A stretch of DNA of 64,000 bases from Tateyamaria omphalii (GTDB lineage Bacteria; Pseudomonadota; Alphaproteobacteria; Rhodobacterales; Rhodobacteraceae): contig NZ_JAHVHT010000005.1 of assembly GCF_019802125.1 (NCBI RefSeq), positions 248,001 to 312,000 of the forward strand, in the 5' to 3' direction. Numbering within the stretch: the first letter of the stretch is position 1; each line of letters opens with the position of its first letter. Below the pieces are notes generated by a model. It was not told the DNA's origin and did not search any database. It was given only the letters and a program-made list of their open reading frames with translations. This document shows, one piece after another, positions 1 to 8,428 of this stretch. Made by a program: the position numbers and the translations under genes.

Positions 1-1
1 G

Positions 2-793
2 TATCCCGACCACGAGTTGATGACGGGCATCGTCGGGACCAATGAACAGGTGCCGGTGCCTGCTCCGGGTTATGACGCTCCAATCCCGCTCGCTCCGGTT
101 CTGGGCAACACGCCGCACACGCGGGACTCCGCACTCGGTGTGGCGGTGAACGGTGTGCCGATCTTCGACTACACCGGCGGCGGCGAAATGACGGAGGAGG
201 ACCTTTACCACTACCAGACTCAGCACGATACGCTGCAAACCCAGCAACTCGATGTGTGCGGCGGACATGCCGGACGCGGAGACGATTATCACTACCATGT
301 CAAACCTGTTTGCATGATTGCCCAGATGGAGAATGCCGGGAACAACGCGATCATCGGCTGGGCGTTCGACGGCTTTCCGATCTACGGCGACAACAACCCG
401 GATGGTACTGCCATCCCTGATGGGGTTCTGGACGTCTGCAACGGTCAGCCGGACGAAGCATTCGGCTACCGATACCATACGTCGGAGGGCGCGCCCTACA
501 TTGTGCAGTGTCTCATGGGGGAGGTTGCCGATATTCGCGAGTTGCCCCGTGTCTCGCCGCTGGTCGATGCAAAAACGGGTCATGGCACGGACCCGGGTCG
601 CCCGCCGCGTGGTGGTGTTGAAAACCTGATCTTCACTGAAGGTACGGATGGCACCCGCAGCATGGATTACAGCTATGAGGGTGAGGACTACTACATCCGC
701 TATGCCCCATCCGGCACGCCCGACTGCTATTTGTTCGAGACCCGGACTGTGACCAATGGCGGCGAGGTTGTCAGCGGCGAGTACTGCCGATGA
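2..793 (+). CDS. YHYH-domain secreted protein, 5' end outside window
   Basis: The frame is open from the first bases of the window, so the true start and any signal peptide lie upstream; only the C-terminal part, about 263 residues, is seen. The name-giving YHYH motif follows GRGDD near position 285, and a second conserved stretch reads AFDGFPIYG near 362-388. The domain is known from secreted or periplasmic bacterial proteins and has no firmly assigned biochemical role. Several His, Tyr and Cys residues around the motif would suit metal or ligand binding, but that is inference. The stop overlaps the start of the PEBP-family gene by four bases (ATGA), so the two are almost certainly co-translated and probably act in the same compartment. 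Confidence 0.85.
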   Translation, partial: YPDHELMTGIVGTNEQVPVPAPGYDAPIPLAPVLGNTPHTRDSALGVAVNGVPIFDYTGGGEMTEEDLYHYQTQHDTLQTQQLDVCGGHAGRGDDYHYHVKPVCMIAQMENAGNNAIIGWAFDGFPIYGDNNPDGTAIPDGVLDVCNGQPDEAFGYRYHTSEGAPYIVQCLMGEVADIRELPRVSPLVDAKTGHGTDPGRPPRGGVENLIFTEGTDGTRSMDYSYEGEDYYIRYAPSGTPDCYLFETRTVTNGGEVVSGEYCR

Positions 794-1338
794 GGAGCTT
801 GATGTCATTGTTCGCGGTGGTTTGCTTGGCTGTCGCGGGATCCGCGCAGGCAGAGGATGCGTTTTCCCTCACAAGCTCGGCACTGACAGATGGTGGCATG
901 CTACCGGCGGACCTGAAATGCGCGCGAGATGGTGGCAGCGGCGCTTCACCGCCACTTGAATGGCATGACGTGCCTGTTGGAACCGAGAGTTTTGCGCTCA
1001 TCATGCACCACTATCCGCGGGGCACGACCGCTGGTTTTGATACTCCAAGTCACTATTGGCTGCTTTGGAACGTACCTGCCGATTTTACCAAGATCGGTCG
1101 TGGTAACCCAGCGTCGATTGGTGACGAGGGTGCTGACAAGGATCGAATGCGCACCGGCTACACCTCGCCATGTTCTCCCGGTGGCCAGCAGCACGAATAC
1201 ACCATCACGGTCTATGCGCTCAATGGGCCCATGGACGATCTGCCTGGCTACGACGACCGTCAGGTTGACTGGCAAATGATGACCAATGCGCTGGAGGGCA
1301 AGGTCATCTCATCTGCACAGCTTTCGTTTCTGAACTGA
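790..1338 (+). CDS. PEBP / YbhB-YbcL family secreted protein
   Basis: This 182-residue protein begins with a Sec signal peptide (hydrophobic stretch about residues 5-18, cleavage after AQA near residue 21). The mature part matches the phosphatidylethanolamine-binding / YbhB-YbcL fold. Visible signs are the early SPPLEW element, HYWLLWNVP in the middle, and the GYTSPCSPGG-HEYTITVYAL block near the C-terminus. The usual DPDAP motif is altered to a sequence with HHYP. Family members bind small anionic ligands, and bacterial roles are poorly known. The start overlaps the stop of the YHYH gene, and the next gene follows after 22 bases, so the three form one operon of exported proteins. The family call is firm; the function is unknown. 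Confidence 0.88.
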   Translation: MRSLMSLFAVVCLAVAGSAQAEDAFSLTSSALTDGGMLPADLKCARDGGSGASPPLEWHDVPVGTESFALIMHHYPRGTTAGFDTPSHYWLLWNVPADFTKIGRGNPASIGDEGADKDRMRTGYTSPCSPGGQQHEYTITVYALNGPMDDLPGYDDRQVDWQMMTNALEGKVISSAQLSFLN

Positions 1339-1360
1339 CCCAAAAAAGGAGAAGATTACG

Positions 1361-2005
1361 ATGCGTACCATCATTGCAGCACCGCTTATCCTGACCGTAG
1401 CGCCCGTCTTTGCTGAACCCCTCACGATCACTGCTGACATCTGGGCAGACAATTGGTTCGAGATGTCGGTGAACGGCACCAAGGTGCTTGAGGACAGCGT
1501 TCCAATCACGACCGAGAGATCCTTCAATGCGGAAACCGTGACATTCACAGTTGAGCCGCCGATGACCATCGCCATCAAGGCAATGGATTTCAAAGAGAAT
1601 GACAGTGGTCTGGAATACATCGGGACCGGTCGCCAGCAGATGGGAGACGGGGGTCTGATTGCCCAATTCATGGATGCAGTGACCGGCGAAACCATTGCTG
1701 TAACGGATGATACGATGCGCTGTCTTGTTGTGCACCATGCTCCGATTGATCGCGCGTGTGAGAGGTCCGGCAATCCGGTTGCAGGCCAAGGCGCCTGCGG
1801 GTTCGAGATGACCGCAGAGCCCGAAGATTGGACTTTGCCCGCATTTGACCCGTCGGACTGGCCACAAGCGACACTTCATTCTGCCCGCGCCGTCGATCCG
1901 AAGGATGGTTACGACACTATAAGCTGGTCACCGCAGGCTCAGTTCATCTGGGGTCCCGACCTTGAACGGGACAATACAATCCTTTGCCGCGTCACCATAG
2001 AATAG
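1361..2005 (+). CDS. Small exported protein of unknown function
   Basis: The 214-residue product starts with a short signal peptide (MRTIIAAPLILTVAPVFA, cleavage near residue 18). The start is well supported by an AAGGAG ribosome site a few bases upstream. The mature chain opens with beta-rich sequence (ITADIWADNWFEMSVNG) resembling the sandwich folds that hold galactose-binding or PA14-like ligands. It contains four Cys residues that may form disulfides. I cannot name a family with certainty. It is third in the operon with the YHYH and PEBP genes, so it probably shares their periplasmic or extracellular setting. Confidence 0.75.
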   Translation: MRTIIAAPLILTVAPVFAEPLTITADIWADNWFEMSVNGTKVLEDSVPITTERSFNAETVTFTVEPPMTIAIKAMDFKENDSGLEYIGTGRQQMGDGGLIAQFMDAVTGETIAVTDDTMRCLVVHHAPIDRACERSGNPVAGQGACGFEMTAEPEDWTLPAFDPSDWPQATLHSARAVDPKDGYDTISWSPQAQFIWGPDLERDNTILCRVTIE

Positions 2006-2403
2006 CTGTTCACCCTAGGCGCACCTGGCGACAGAGGCTGACGGGAGCGAAGAACAAACGCGATGCAGGATCAGAGTTCATTTTCGTCCGTCGCATGTTT
2101 CAATGACGACAACAGCGAAAGAGTCCGGAGGTCGGACCAAGTGGTTGAAGCTGTTCCGCTCGTCAGAGCCAAGCACCTTTGGTGCTGGGTGGGAATATCA
2201 GGATCATCAATAGCCTGCTGGATGATACCACAGCAACATCACAATGATCGCGAATGCAGATTGGGGCTCAGACCCGATCATCACGCTGCTGTTAGTGACT
2301 GACCTGCTGCCCTGAGAACCCAAGGGCGCGGGCCGCTCGATCTGGGAATGACGTTCGCACATCTGTTTGACGAACCCATACGAAGATCGTATTCATCAAC
2401 TCA
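2006..2403. other. Intergenic region without a convincing gene
   Basis: This stretch of about 400 bases separates the secreted-protein operon from the thiamin riboswitch. A 79-codon open frame (2063-2302) exists, but it has no ribosome site and a composition rich in Trp, His and Cys unlike its neighbours. The promoter for the thiamin operon should lie in its last part, but I could not pick a convincing -35/-10 pair. Confidence 0.5.
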
Positions 2404-2493
2404 CACCTGTTGGGGTGCCCCGTTGGGGCTGAGATGCGCTGCGCGTGAACCCATTGAACCTGAACCGGTTAGGACCGGCGGAGGAAACAGTTC
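2404..2493 (+). promoter_or_regulatory. TPP (THI-box) riboswitch
   Basis: The conserved aptamer blocks are all present in order: GGGGTGCC near 2412, GGCTGAGATG at 2427-2436, ACCC-TTGAACCTGA around 2449-2464, then GGTTAGGACCGGCGGAGG to 2484. The closing stem P1 can be CTGTT (2407-2411) with AACAG (2486-2490). The ribosome site GGAGG (2480-2484) lies inside the 3' part of the aptamer, so ligand binding should hide it, which is a translational control mode. The switch sits ahead of thiamin biosynthesis and uptake genes, as expected. Confidence 0.95.
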
Positions 2494-2646
2494 ATGAAGA
2501 CGCACGCCGTCTCTGATTGCCCCCCGTTTGCTTTCTTGATCCTCTTTGAAAGGGGCATCGATATGCTGAGCGGAACAGCTTTGGCGACCGATGGTCTCGG
2601 CACTGTTCGTGCGTCCACGAGACTGCGCTGTGGATCGCCGAGATGA
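2494..2646 (+). CDS. Putative 50-residue leader ORF between riboswitch and thiO
   Basis: An ATG lies nine bases after the GGAGG that forms the end of the TPP aptamer. The frame it opens runs 50 codons and stops at TGA 2644-2646, overlapping the ATG of thiO (2643) by four bases. thiO itself has no good ribosome site, so it may depend on ribosomes arriving from this leader. The predicted peptide begins MKTHAVSDC and ends RLRCGSPR; I recognise no family in it. It could be a true small protein, a purely regulatory translated leader, or the remnant of a lost first gene such as thiD. I see no thiD similarity in it. The placement argues for translation; the function is open. Confidence 0.55.
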   Translation: MKTHAVSDCPPFAFLILFERGIDMLSGTALATDGLGTVRASTRLRCGSPR

Positions 2647-3623
2647 GCAGGTTTTTTTCAATAATTGGTGGTGGCGTCTGCGGTCTTGCGATGGCGGCGG
2701 AGCTTTCAGCCCGCGGAGCGCAGGTCGAGGTGATCGAGCGCAACGGTGCACCCGGTGAACATGCGTGCTCCTGGTGGGCAGGTGGCATGTTGGCACCGGA
2801 ATGCGAAGGCGTGAGTGCCGAGCCCGGAATTGTCATGGAGGGTCGCAAGGCCGCTGCATGGTGGGAAAATCATGGTGCAGCAGTGATCCAACGCGGCACG
2901 CTGGTTGTGGCCCTTGGTCGTGATCAGAGCGAGTTAAAGACCTTTGCCCGACGTGCGCCGACGGCTGCAATGCTGGATCGGCCGGCTTTGGAAAGCCTTG
3001 AGCCGCATTTGGCGGAGCAGTTCTCAAAGGCCCTGTATCTCGCTGAAGAAGCACATCTTGATCCGCGTGCCACGCTGACGGAACTGCATCGGCGCCTTGC
3101 ACGAACCGGTGTGGTCTTTGGGGATGATCCAAAGGGACAGATCATTGATTGCCGTGGTCTTGCGGCGCGCGATACGCTTTCCGATCTGCGCGGGGTCAAA
3201 GGTGAAATGCTGGTGGTGCGTTGCCCTGACGTGGCTTTGTCGCGGCCGGTTCGCCTGCTGCACCCGCGGTTTCCCCTTTACATCGTCCCGCGCGGCGACG
3301 GTGTCTTCATGCTGGGCGCCACCCAGATCGAAAGTGGTGAGCGCGGTCGTGCCACTCTGCGTTCCGTCATGGAACTGATGAACGCGGCCTACGCGCTGCA
3401 TCCCGCTTTTGGCGAAGCCGAGCTGTTGGAAATCGGCGTCGACGCGCGGCCCGCGTTTCCCGACAACCAGCCGCGCATCCGCCAGATCGGCGAACGGATC
3501 TATGCAAACGGTCTCTTTCGGCACGGATTTCTGCTGGCGCCCGCCTTGGCGCGAATGACGGCGGATCTGGTGCTGGAGTGCAAAACACCGGAGATTTGGT
3601 ATGAAGATCATCGTGAACGGTGA
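2643..3623 (+). CDS. thiO: Glycine oxidase ThiO
   Basis: ThiO is a flavin-dependent glycine oxidase that makes iminoglycine (dehydroglycine), the C2-N unit of the thiamin thiazole. The 326-residue protein has the N-terminal FAD-binding Rossmann motif GGGVCGLAMAAELSARG followed by VEVIE (about residues 8-31). It also has the DAO-family C-terminal part with RPAFPDNQPRIRQIG and the closing NGLFRHGFLLAP stretch. Its 3' end overlaps thiS by 23 bases. The order thiO-thiS-thiG marks an aerobic, ThiO-dependent thiazole pathway. The start overlaps the stop of the leader ORF downstream of the TPP riboswitch, so expression should fall when thiamin is plentiful. Confidence 0.93.
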   Translation: MSRFFSIIGGGVCGLAMAAELSARGAQVEVIERNGAPGEHACSWWAGGMLAPECEGVSAEPGIVMEGRKAAAWWENHGAAVIQRGTLVVALGRDQSELKTFARRAPTAAMLDRPALESLEPHLAEQFSKALYLAEEAHLDPRATLTELHRRLARTGVVFGDDPKGQIIDCRGLAARDTLSDLRGVKGEMLVVRCPDVALSRPVRLLHPRFPLYIVPRGDGVFMLGATQIESGERGRATLRSVMELMNAAYALHPAFGEAELLEIGVDARPAFPDNQPRIRQIGERIYANGLFRHGFLLAPALARMTADLVLECKTPEIWYEDHRER

Positions 3624-3798
3624 GACACTGGTCAGTGACGCGCCCGATCTGGGGGCATTGCTGGTCGAGCTTGGCAAGGGCGATGCCAAGGTCGCCACCT
3701 CGGTGAACGAGGCGTTCGTGCCCAAGACCATGCGCAGCGCGCAGGCGCTGAGTGACGGAGACCGGGTCGAAATCGTCGCCCCCCGGCAGGGAGGGTGA
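3601..3798 (+). CDS. thiS: Sulfur carrier protein ThiS
   Basis: ThiS is a 65-residue ubiquitin-like sulfur carrier. It starts MKIIVNGE, has the beta-grasp pattern of the family, and ends in the essential Gly-Gly tail (PRQGG). The tail is adenylated by ThiF and converted to a thiocarboxylate that ThiG uses as the sulfur donor for the thiazole ring. The gene lies within the end of thiO at its 5' side and is followed one base after its stop by thiG. That tight spacing suits carrier and synthase made together. Confidence 0.93.
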   Translation: MKIIVNGETLVSDAPDLGALLVELGKGDAKVATSVNEAFVPKTMRSAQALSDGDRVEIVAPRQGG

Positions 3799-3799
3799 G

Positions 3800-4570
3800 A
3801 TGCCTGAGTTCTATGGCAAAGAGATCGCATCGCGGCTGATGCTGGGCACCGCACAATACCCGTCCCCTGCTATCCTGGCCGATGCCTTTCGGCAGTCGGC
3901 AGCTGGTATCGCAACGGTGTCCGTGCGGCGTGAAGCGGGCGGCGATCAGGCAGGGCAAGATTTCTGGGCGTTGATTCAAGACTTGGGCGTGGCTGTTCTG
4001 CCCAACACCGCGGGCTGCCATTCGGTGCGTGAGGCGGTGACAACGGCCCAGATGGCACGCGAGCTTTTCGACACCAACTGGATCAAGCTGGAAGTCATCG
4101 GCCACGCCGACACCTTGCAACCCGACCCTTTCGGTTTGATCGACGCCGCCGCGCAACTGACAGAAGACGGGTTCGAGGTCTTCCCCTATTGCACCGAGGA
4201 TCTGGTGCTGTGCGAACGGCTGGTTGAGGTCGGCTGCAAGGTTCTGATGCCGTGGGGCGCACCCATCGGCACGGGGCTGGGGCTCAACAACATATACGGG
4301 CTGCGCAGTCTGCGCGCGCACTTCCCGGACATTCCGCTGGTGGTCGATGCGGGGCTAGGCCTGCCGTCGCAGGCGGCTCATGCGATTGAGCTCGGGTATG
4401 ACGCGGTGCTGTTGAACACCGCCGTGGCCAAGGCTGGCGATCCGGTTGCAATGGCCAAAGGGTTTGCCCGTGCGGTTGAAGCGGGCGCCCTTGCACACCA
4501 GGCTGACGCGATGGAACCACGCGATATGGCGGCCCCGTCCACGCCCGTGTTCGGAAAGGCAATCCTGTGA
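3800..4570 (+). CDS. thiG: Thiazole synthase ThiG
   Basis: ThiG joins deoxyxylulose phosphate, dehydroglycine and ThiS-thiocarboxylate into the thiazole phosphate. The start at MPEFYGKE is preferred over an upstream in-frame codon at 3752 because that extension would sit inside thiS. From this start the protein has 256 residues, the usual length. The Schiff-base lysine is Lys96 in TNWIKLEVI. The phosphate-binding end of the barrel shows [15 protein letters not shown] and [11 protein letters not shown], and the C-terminal part has [11 protein letters not shown]. Its stop overlaps the GTG start of thiE. Confidence 0.95.
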   Translation: MPEFYGKEIASRLMLGTAQYPSPAILADAFRQSAAGIATVSVRREAGGDQAGQDFWALIQDLGVAVLPNTAGCHSVREAVTTAQMARELFDTNWIKLEVIGHADTLQPDPFGLIDAAAQLTEDGFEVFPYCTEDLVLCERLVEVGCKVLMPWGAPIGTGLGLNNIYGLRSLRAHFPDIPLVVDAGLGLPSQAAHAIELGYDAVLLNTAVAKAGDPVAMAKGFARAVEAGALAHQADAMEPRDMAAPSTPVFGKAIL

Positions 4571-5163
4571 CATTGCACCCGTTCTACCCGATCTTCGATG
4601 ATGTGGTTTGGCTGCGGCGGATGCTCCCTTTGGGCGTCAAGCTCGTGCAACTCCGGATCAAGGATCAGCCCGAGGACATTCTGCAGACGCAACTCAGCGA
4701 AGCGCGCGACCTGTGTCGCGCGCATAACGCGGTGCTGGTGGTCAATGATCACTGGCAACTGGCGATCGAGTTGGGGTGTGACTGGCTCCATCTGGGGCAG
4801 GAAGATCTGGATGACGCCGATGTGGATACGATCCGTTCAGCGGGCCTCAAACTGGGGATTTCTACCCATGACGATGCCGAGCTGGCACGCGCGCTGGCGC
4901 TGGCGCCGGACTACGTCGCGCTTGGCCCAATCTATCCGACGATCCTGAAAAAGATGAAGTGGCATCAGCAGGGCGTCGATAAGCTGACGCTCTGGAAAAA
5001 GCGCATCGGCGACATTCCACTGGTCGCCATCGGCGGCATGAGTGTCGCGCGGGCCGAAGGGGCGTTTGCCGCGGGCGCCGACATAGTCTCAGCGGTCACG
5101 GACATCACACTGCACGACGACCCCGAAGGCCGCGTGCGTCAGTGGTTGGAGGCCTGCGCATGA
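4567..5163 (+). CDS. thiE: Thiamin-phosphate synthase ThiE
   Basis: ThiE couples thiazole phosphate with hydroxymethylpyrimidine diphosphate to give thiamin monophosphate. The 198-residue TIM barrel shows VKLVQLRIK near the N-terminus, [20 protein letters not shown] (binding of diphosphate and Mg), LGISTH, the LGPIYPT loop and VAIGGM near the end. A GTG start overlaps the thiG stop as GTGA. The protein is slightly shorter than the typical 210-220 residues, with no missing motif noticed. The HMP-PP it needs cannot be made by genes in this window, because thiC and thiD are absent. It must come from elsewhere in the genome or from uptake through ThiXYZ. Confidence 0.92.
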   Translation: MTLHPFYPIFDDVVWLRRMLPLGVKLVQLRIKDQPEDILQTQLSEARDLCRAHNAVLVVNDHWQLAIELGCDWLHLGQEDLDDADVDTIRSAGLKLGISTHDDAELARALALAPDYVALGPIYPTILKKMKWHQQGVDKLTLWKKRIGDIPLVAIGGMSVARAEGAFAAGADIVSAVTDITLHDDPEGRVRQWLEACA

Positions 5164-6116
5164 GCAGATACGCCCGCCAGACTGCCGTACTGGGCGACGC
5201 AGCGCAGGCGCAACTTGGCGAGGCATCGGTTCTTGTCATTGGGGCGGGCGGGCTAGCGGTACCCGTACTGCAATACTTGGTGGGCGCTGGCATGGGTCGT
5301 ATCCGACTGGTGGATGCCGATTTGGTCAGCCTGTCCAACCTGCACCGCCAGACGCTTTTTCGCACGGCGGATATCGGTCAACCCAAAGTCGATGTAGCCG
5401 CACGCACCATGTCGGCGCTCAATCCTGAAACGACCTTGGAGCCCATACGGCAGCGGCTTGATCCCGCCAACCTCGGTACGCTCTGTGACGGAATAGACTT
5501 GATCCTCGATTGCGCCGACAGCTTTGCGGCCAGCTACATGGCGTCGGATCACTGTCTTCAAACGGGCCAGCCGCTTGTGAGTGCCAGTGTCGTGGGCACT
5601 GCGGGATATGCAGGCGGGTTCTGTGGCGGCAAACCGGGGCTGCGGGCGGTCTTTCCCGACCTGCCGGATCGGCTTGGCTCATGCGACGCAGATGGTGTTC
5701 TGGGCCCGAGCGTCGGAGTGATCGGCAGCCTTCAGGCGCAGATGGCGATTGCGATCCTGACCGGGTATGAAACGCCGCTTGGTCAGCTTGTGACATATGA
5801 TGCAGAGGCACTGCGGTTTGGCGGGTTCCGCTTCGACACGGCGTCAGACCCCACGCCCAACCCAGGTTTCATCGCACCCGCGGACATTCACGCAAACGAC
5901 TTTCTGGTCGATCTGCGGGCCAAAGGCGAACCGGGCCCCGACTTGCCTCATGCCATACGCCATGCCGTCACCGACTTTGGTCCGCACGGCCCCCAACCCA
6001 AACAAGATCAACGCGCCGTTCTGGCCTGCCGGTCGGGCCTGCGCGCCTGGCAAGCGGCGGAGCGGCTTTCACAACATTGGGCGGGCGAGATCAAACTGCT
6101 CGCCCTCGGAGACTAA
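5160..6116 (+). CDS. thiF: ThiF adenylyltransferase with C-terminal rhodanese-like domain
   Basis: The 318-residue protein belongs to the ThiF/MoeB/HesA E1-like family, which adenylates the ThiS C-terminus. The nucleotide-binding motif [19 protein letters not shown] lies near residues 23-41, followed by [18 protein letters not shown], the standard Asp and Arg/Gln elements. After about residue 240 comes a shortened rhodanese-like domain with active loop CRSGLRAW close to the C-terminus. It may pass sulfur to the adenylated carrier, replacing a separate ThiI-type rhodanese. The start chosen is the ATG overlapping the thiE stop; the upstream codon at 5142 would overlap thiE more. The ATG of thiY follows after ten bases. 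Confidence 0.9.
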   Translation: MSRYARQTAVLGDAAQAQLGEASVLVIGAGGLAVPVLQYLVGAGMGRIRLVDADLVSLSNLHRQTLFRTADIGQPKVDVAARTMSALNPETTLEPIRQRLDPANLGTLCDGIDLILDCADSFAASYMASDHCLQTGQPLVSASVVGTAGYAGGFCGGKPGLRAVFPDLPDRLGSCDADGVLGPSVGVIGSLQAQMAIAILTGYETPLGQLVTYDAEALRFGGFRFDTASDPTPNPGFIAPADIHANDFLVDLRAKGEPGPDLPHAIRHAVTDFGPHGPQPKQDQRAVLACRSGLRAWQAAERLSQHWAGEIKLLALGD

Positions 6117-6126
6117 GGAGACCCCG

Positions 6127-7065
6127 ATGAGATTTCTGCTTACAACCACCGCTGCCTTGTTGATCGGCACCCAGGCCATGGCGCAAGACAAGATGACCCT
6201 GCTTCTCGATTGGTTCATCAACCCCGATCATGGGCCAATCATCGTCGCCGAAGAGCTTGGTTACTTCGCCGACCAGGGGCTCGAGATCGAGATCATTCCG
6301 CCCGCCGATCCCTCCGCGCCGCCCAAGCTCGTCGCAGCGGGGCAAGGTGACATCGCAGTCAGCTACCAGCCCAGCCAGCACCTGCAAGTGGCCGAAGGCC
6401 TGCCATTGATCCGCGTCGGCACCTTGGTTGCTACGCCGCTGAACTGCCTGCTGGTGCTCAAGGACGGCCCCATTCAAGAGATCAGCCAGCTCAAGGGCGC
6501 CAAGATCGGCTTTTCCGTTGCGGGCGTGGAAGAGGCGGTTCTGACCGCGATGCTGGGCAAGCATGGTGTCAGCCTCGACGATGTCGAGATGGTCAACGTG
6601 AACTTCTCGCTCAGCCCATCGTTGATGTCCGGTCAGGTGGATGCGGTCATCGGCGCCTACCGCAATTTCGAACTGAACCAGATGGAGATCGAAGGCGTCG
6701 AAGGCCGCTGTTTCTACGTCGAGGAAGAGGGTGTGCCGACCTATGACGAATTGATCTATGTGGCCAACCCCGAGCGCATGGATAAGGATCAGGTCCGCCG
6801 CTTCCTGCGCGCGACGGAACTGGCAACCCAATACATCGTCAACAACCCGGAAGCCTCTTGGGAGCTGTTCAAGGGGTATTCGCCCGAACTGAACGATGCT
6901 CTGAACGCCAAGGCGTGGATCGATACGTTGCCACGCTTTGCATTGCGCCCCGAAGCGCTGGACGAGGGTCGTTACACCCGGTTCGAGCAATTCCTGGCCG
7001 ACAGTGGTCTGATCGAGGGTACACGACCCGTGTCGGCGCTGGCCTTGGATCTAGGGGCGGAATGA
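6127..7065 (+). CDS. thiY: ThiY-type pyrimidine-binding protein of an ABC importer
   Basis: This 312-residue solute-binding protein has a Sec signal peptide (MRFLLTTTAALLIGTQAMAQ). Its NMT1/THI5-like fold is seen in LLDWFINPDHGPIIVAEELGYFADQGLEIE and the GDIAVSYQPSQ element. Family members bind hydroxymethylpyrimidine or the formylaminopyrimidine breakdown product of thiamin. The start at 6127 is supported by an AAGGAG site just upstream; the longer frame from 5797 runs through thiF and is not used. The gene overlaps tenA by four bases and sits in the same operon as its ATPase (thiZ) and permease (thiX). Pyrimidine uptake is therefore co-regulated with thiazole synthesis by the riboswitch. 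Confidence 0.9.
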   Translation: MRFLLTTTAALLIGTQAMAQDKMTLLLDWFINPDHGPIIVAEELGYFADQGLEIEIIPPADPSAPPKLVAAGQGDIAVSYQPSQHLQVAEGLPLIRVGTLVATPLNCLLVLKDGPIQEISQLKGAKIGFSVAGVEEAVLTAMLGKHGVSLDDVEMVNVNFSLSPSLMSGQVDAVIGAYRNFELNQMEIEGVEGRCFYVEEEGVPTYDELIYVANPERMDKDQVRRFLRATELATQYIVNNPEASWELFKGYSPELNDALNAKAWIDTLPRFALRPEALDEGRYTRFEQFLADSGLIEGTRPVSALALDLGAE

Positions 7066-7730
7066 GCTACGGAAGCACATTCACGGCTTGGCGGGATGCG
7101 ACACCCGCCTGGCCAGCCTACACGCGCCACGCCTTTGTCAAAGGTCTCGGGGACGGAAGCCTGCCGCGCGAAGCGTTCCTGCATTACCTCAAACAGGACT
7201 ATGTCTTTCTGATCCACTTCTCCCGCGCGTGGGCGCTGGCAGTGACCAAGGCGGACACGGTCGATGAAATGCGGCTGGCCGCAGGCACGGTTAACGGTCT
7301 GATCAACGAAGAGATCGCGCTTCATATCAAGACCTGTGCCGAAGCTGGAATTGATGAAACGACGCTTTTCGCCACGGAGGAACTGCAAGCGAACCTTGCC
7401 TACACGCGCTATGTGCTGGATGCCGGGCATTCGGGTGATCTGCTGGATCTGCTGGCCGCATTGGCACCCTGCGTGCTGGGCTATGGTGAGATCGGAACGC
7501 ATCTGGCATCTAAGCAAACCTCGGACACCTACGCCGATTGGATCGGTACCTATGCCGGGCCTGACTATCAGAAAGTGTGCCACGATGTCGGCGCACTGAT
7601 CGACGGGGCCATCGCGCGACGTCTTGGAGATGATCCGATGTCCAGCCCGCGTTGGGCCACTCTTCAGGCCCGCTTTGCCACGGCCACGCGATTGGAGGTC
7701 GGGTTCTGGGATATGGGGCTTGATCCGTGA
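7062..7730 (+). CDS. tenA: TenA family aminopyrimidine aminohydrolase, Cys type
   Basis: The 222-residue all-helical protein matches TenA (thiaminase II). Key signs are FLHYLKQDYVFLIHFSRAWA near residues 43-62, the ALAPCVLGYGEIG stretch with the active-site Cys, and the closing FWDMGL. Cys-type TenA hydrolyses 4-amino-5-aminomethyl-2-methylpyrimidine to hydroxymethylpyrimidine, salvaging degraded thiamin. It lies between the binding protein and the ATPase of the pyrimidine importer and overlaps both by four bases, which fits a role in processing what the importer brings in. A second TenA, of the Glu type, is two genes downstream. Confidence 0.92.
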   Translation: MSYGSTFTAWRDATPAWPAYTRHAFVKGLGDGSLPREAFLHYLKQDYVFLIHFSRAWALAVTKADTVDEMRLAAGTVNGLINEEIALHIKTCAEAGIDETTLFATEELQANLAYTRYVLDAGHSGDLLDLLAALAPCVLGYGEIGTHLASKQTSDTYADWIGTYAGPDYQKVCHDVGALIDGAIARRLGDDPMSSPRWATLQARFATATRLEVGFWDMGLDP

Positions 7731-8428
7731 CCCAAGCCCTGCGCCTTACCGGGTCGGCAGCGATCCACGGCACGCCGGTCTTCTCTCAGGTTGACCTGAC
7801 GCTGGAGCCTGGCACCTGGACCTGCCTGCTTGGGGCGAGTGGCGTGGGGAAATCCACGGTCTTGCGTCTCTTTGCCGGGTTGGCGGAAGAGGTCAGCTTC
7901 GACGGCCAAATGACCGATCCGGGCCGAGTGGCCCTGATGGCGCAACAGGACCTTCTGCTGCCGTGGCTCAGCGTGATTGACAACGTATTGGTCGGCGCGC
8001 GGTTGCGCGGGGACCGCCCGGACAAGGCGCGCGCGCAAGAGATACTCGCGCAGGTGGGGCTGGCCGATCACGCGGGCAAACGGCCGTCCGCCCTTTCCGG
8101 TGGGCAGCGGCAGCGGGTCGCCTTGGCCCGCACGTTGATGGAGGATCGCCCCGTCATCCTGCTGGACGAACCTTTCTCAGCCCTCGACGCACTGACTCGC
8201 GCGCAGATGCAGGATTTGACAGCAGAACTGCTCACGGACCGCACGGTGCTTCTGGTGACACATGATCCGGCGGAAGCGGCCCGATTGGGGCAGTCGATCT
8301 TCATTGTGACTGCGTCAGGGCTGATCGAGGTCGCTGCACCTGACGGTCAGATCCCTCGCCCGGTGGACGCGCCGGACGTCCTGCACGCCCAAGCCAACCT
8401 TCTGAACAAATTGCGGAGACCGAGATGA
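7727..8428 (+). CDS. thiZ: ThiZ, ATPase of pyrimidine ABC importer
   Basis: A 233-residue ABC ATPase of the NitT/TauT group. The Walker A motif is GASGVGKST (about residues 37-45), the Q-loop AQQDLLLPWL, the signature [14 protein letters not shown], and Walker B VILLDEPFSALD; the switch His is in VTHDPAEA. It starts with GTG overlapping the tenA stop. With ThiY and ThiX it forms the importer for pyrimidine precursors. Substrate specificity comes from ThiY and from the thiamin operon context, not from this protein. Confidence 0.92.
   Translation: MTQALRLTGSAAIHGTPVFSQVDLTLEPGTWTCLLGASGVGKSTVLRLFAGLAEEVSFDGQMTDPGRVALMAQQDLLLPWLSVIDNVLVGARLRGDRPDKARAQEILAQVGLADHAGKRPSALSGGQRQRVALARTLMEDRPVILLDEPFSALDALTRAQMQDLTAELLTDRTVLLVTHDPAEAARLGQSIFIVTASGLIEVAAPDGQIPRPVDAPDVLHAQANLLNKLRRPR

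Noticed and set aside
2063-2302. 79-codon open frame in the gap before the riboswitch
   Set aside because: No ribosome site, atypical composition rich in Trp, His and Cys, no recognisable family. Treated as chance.
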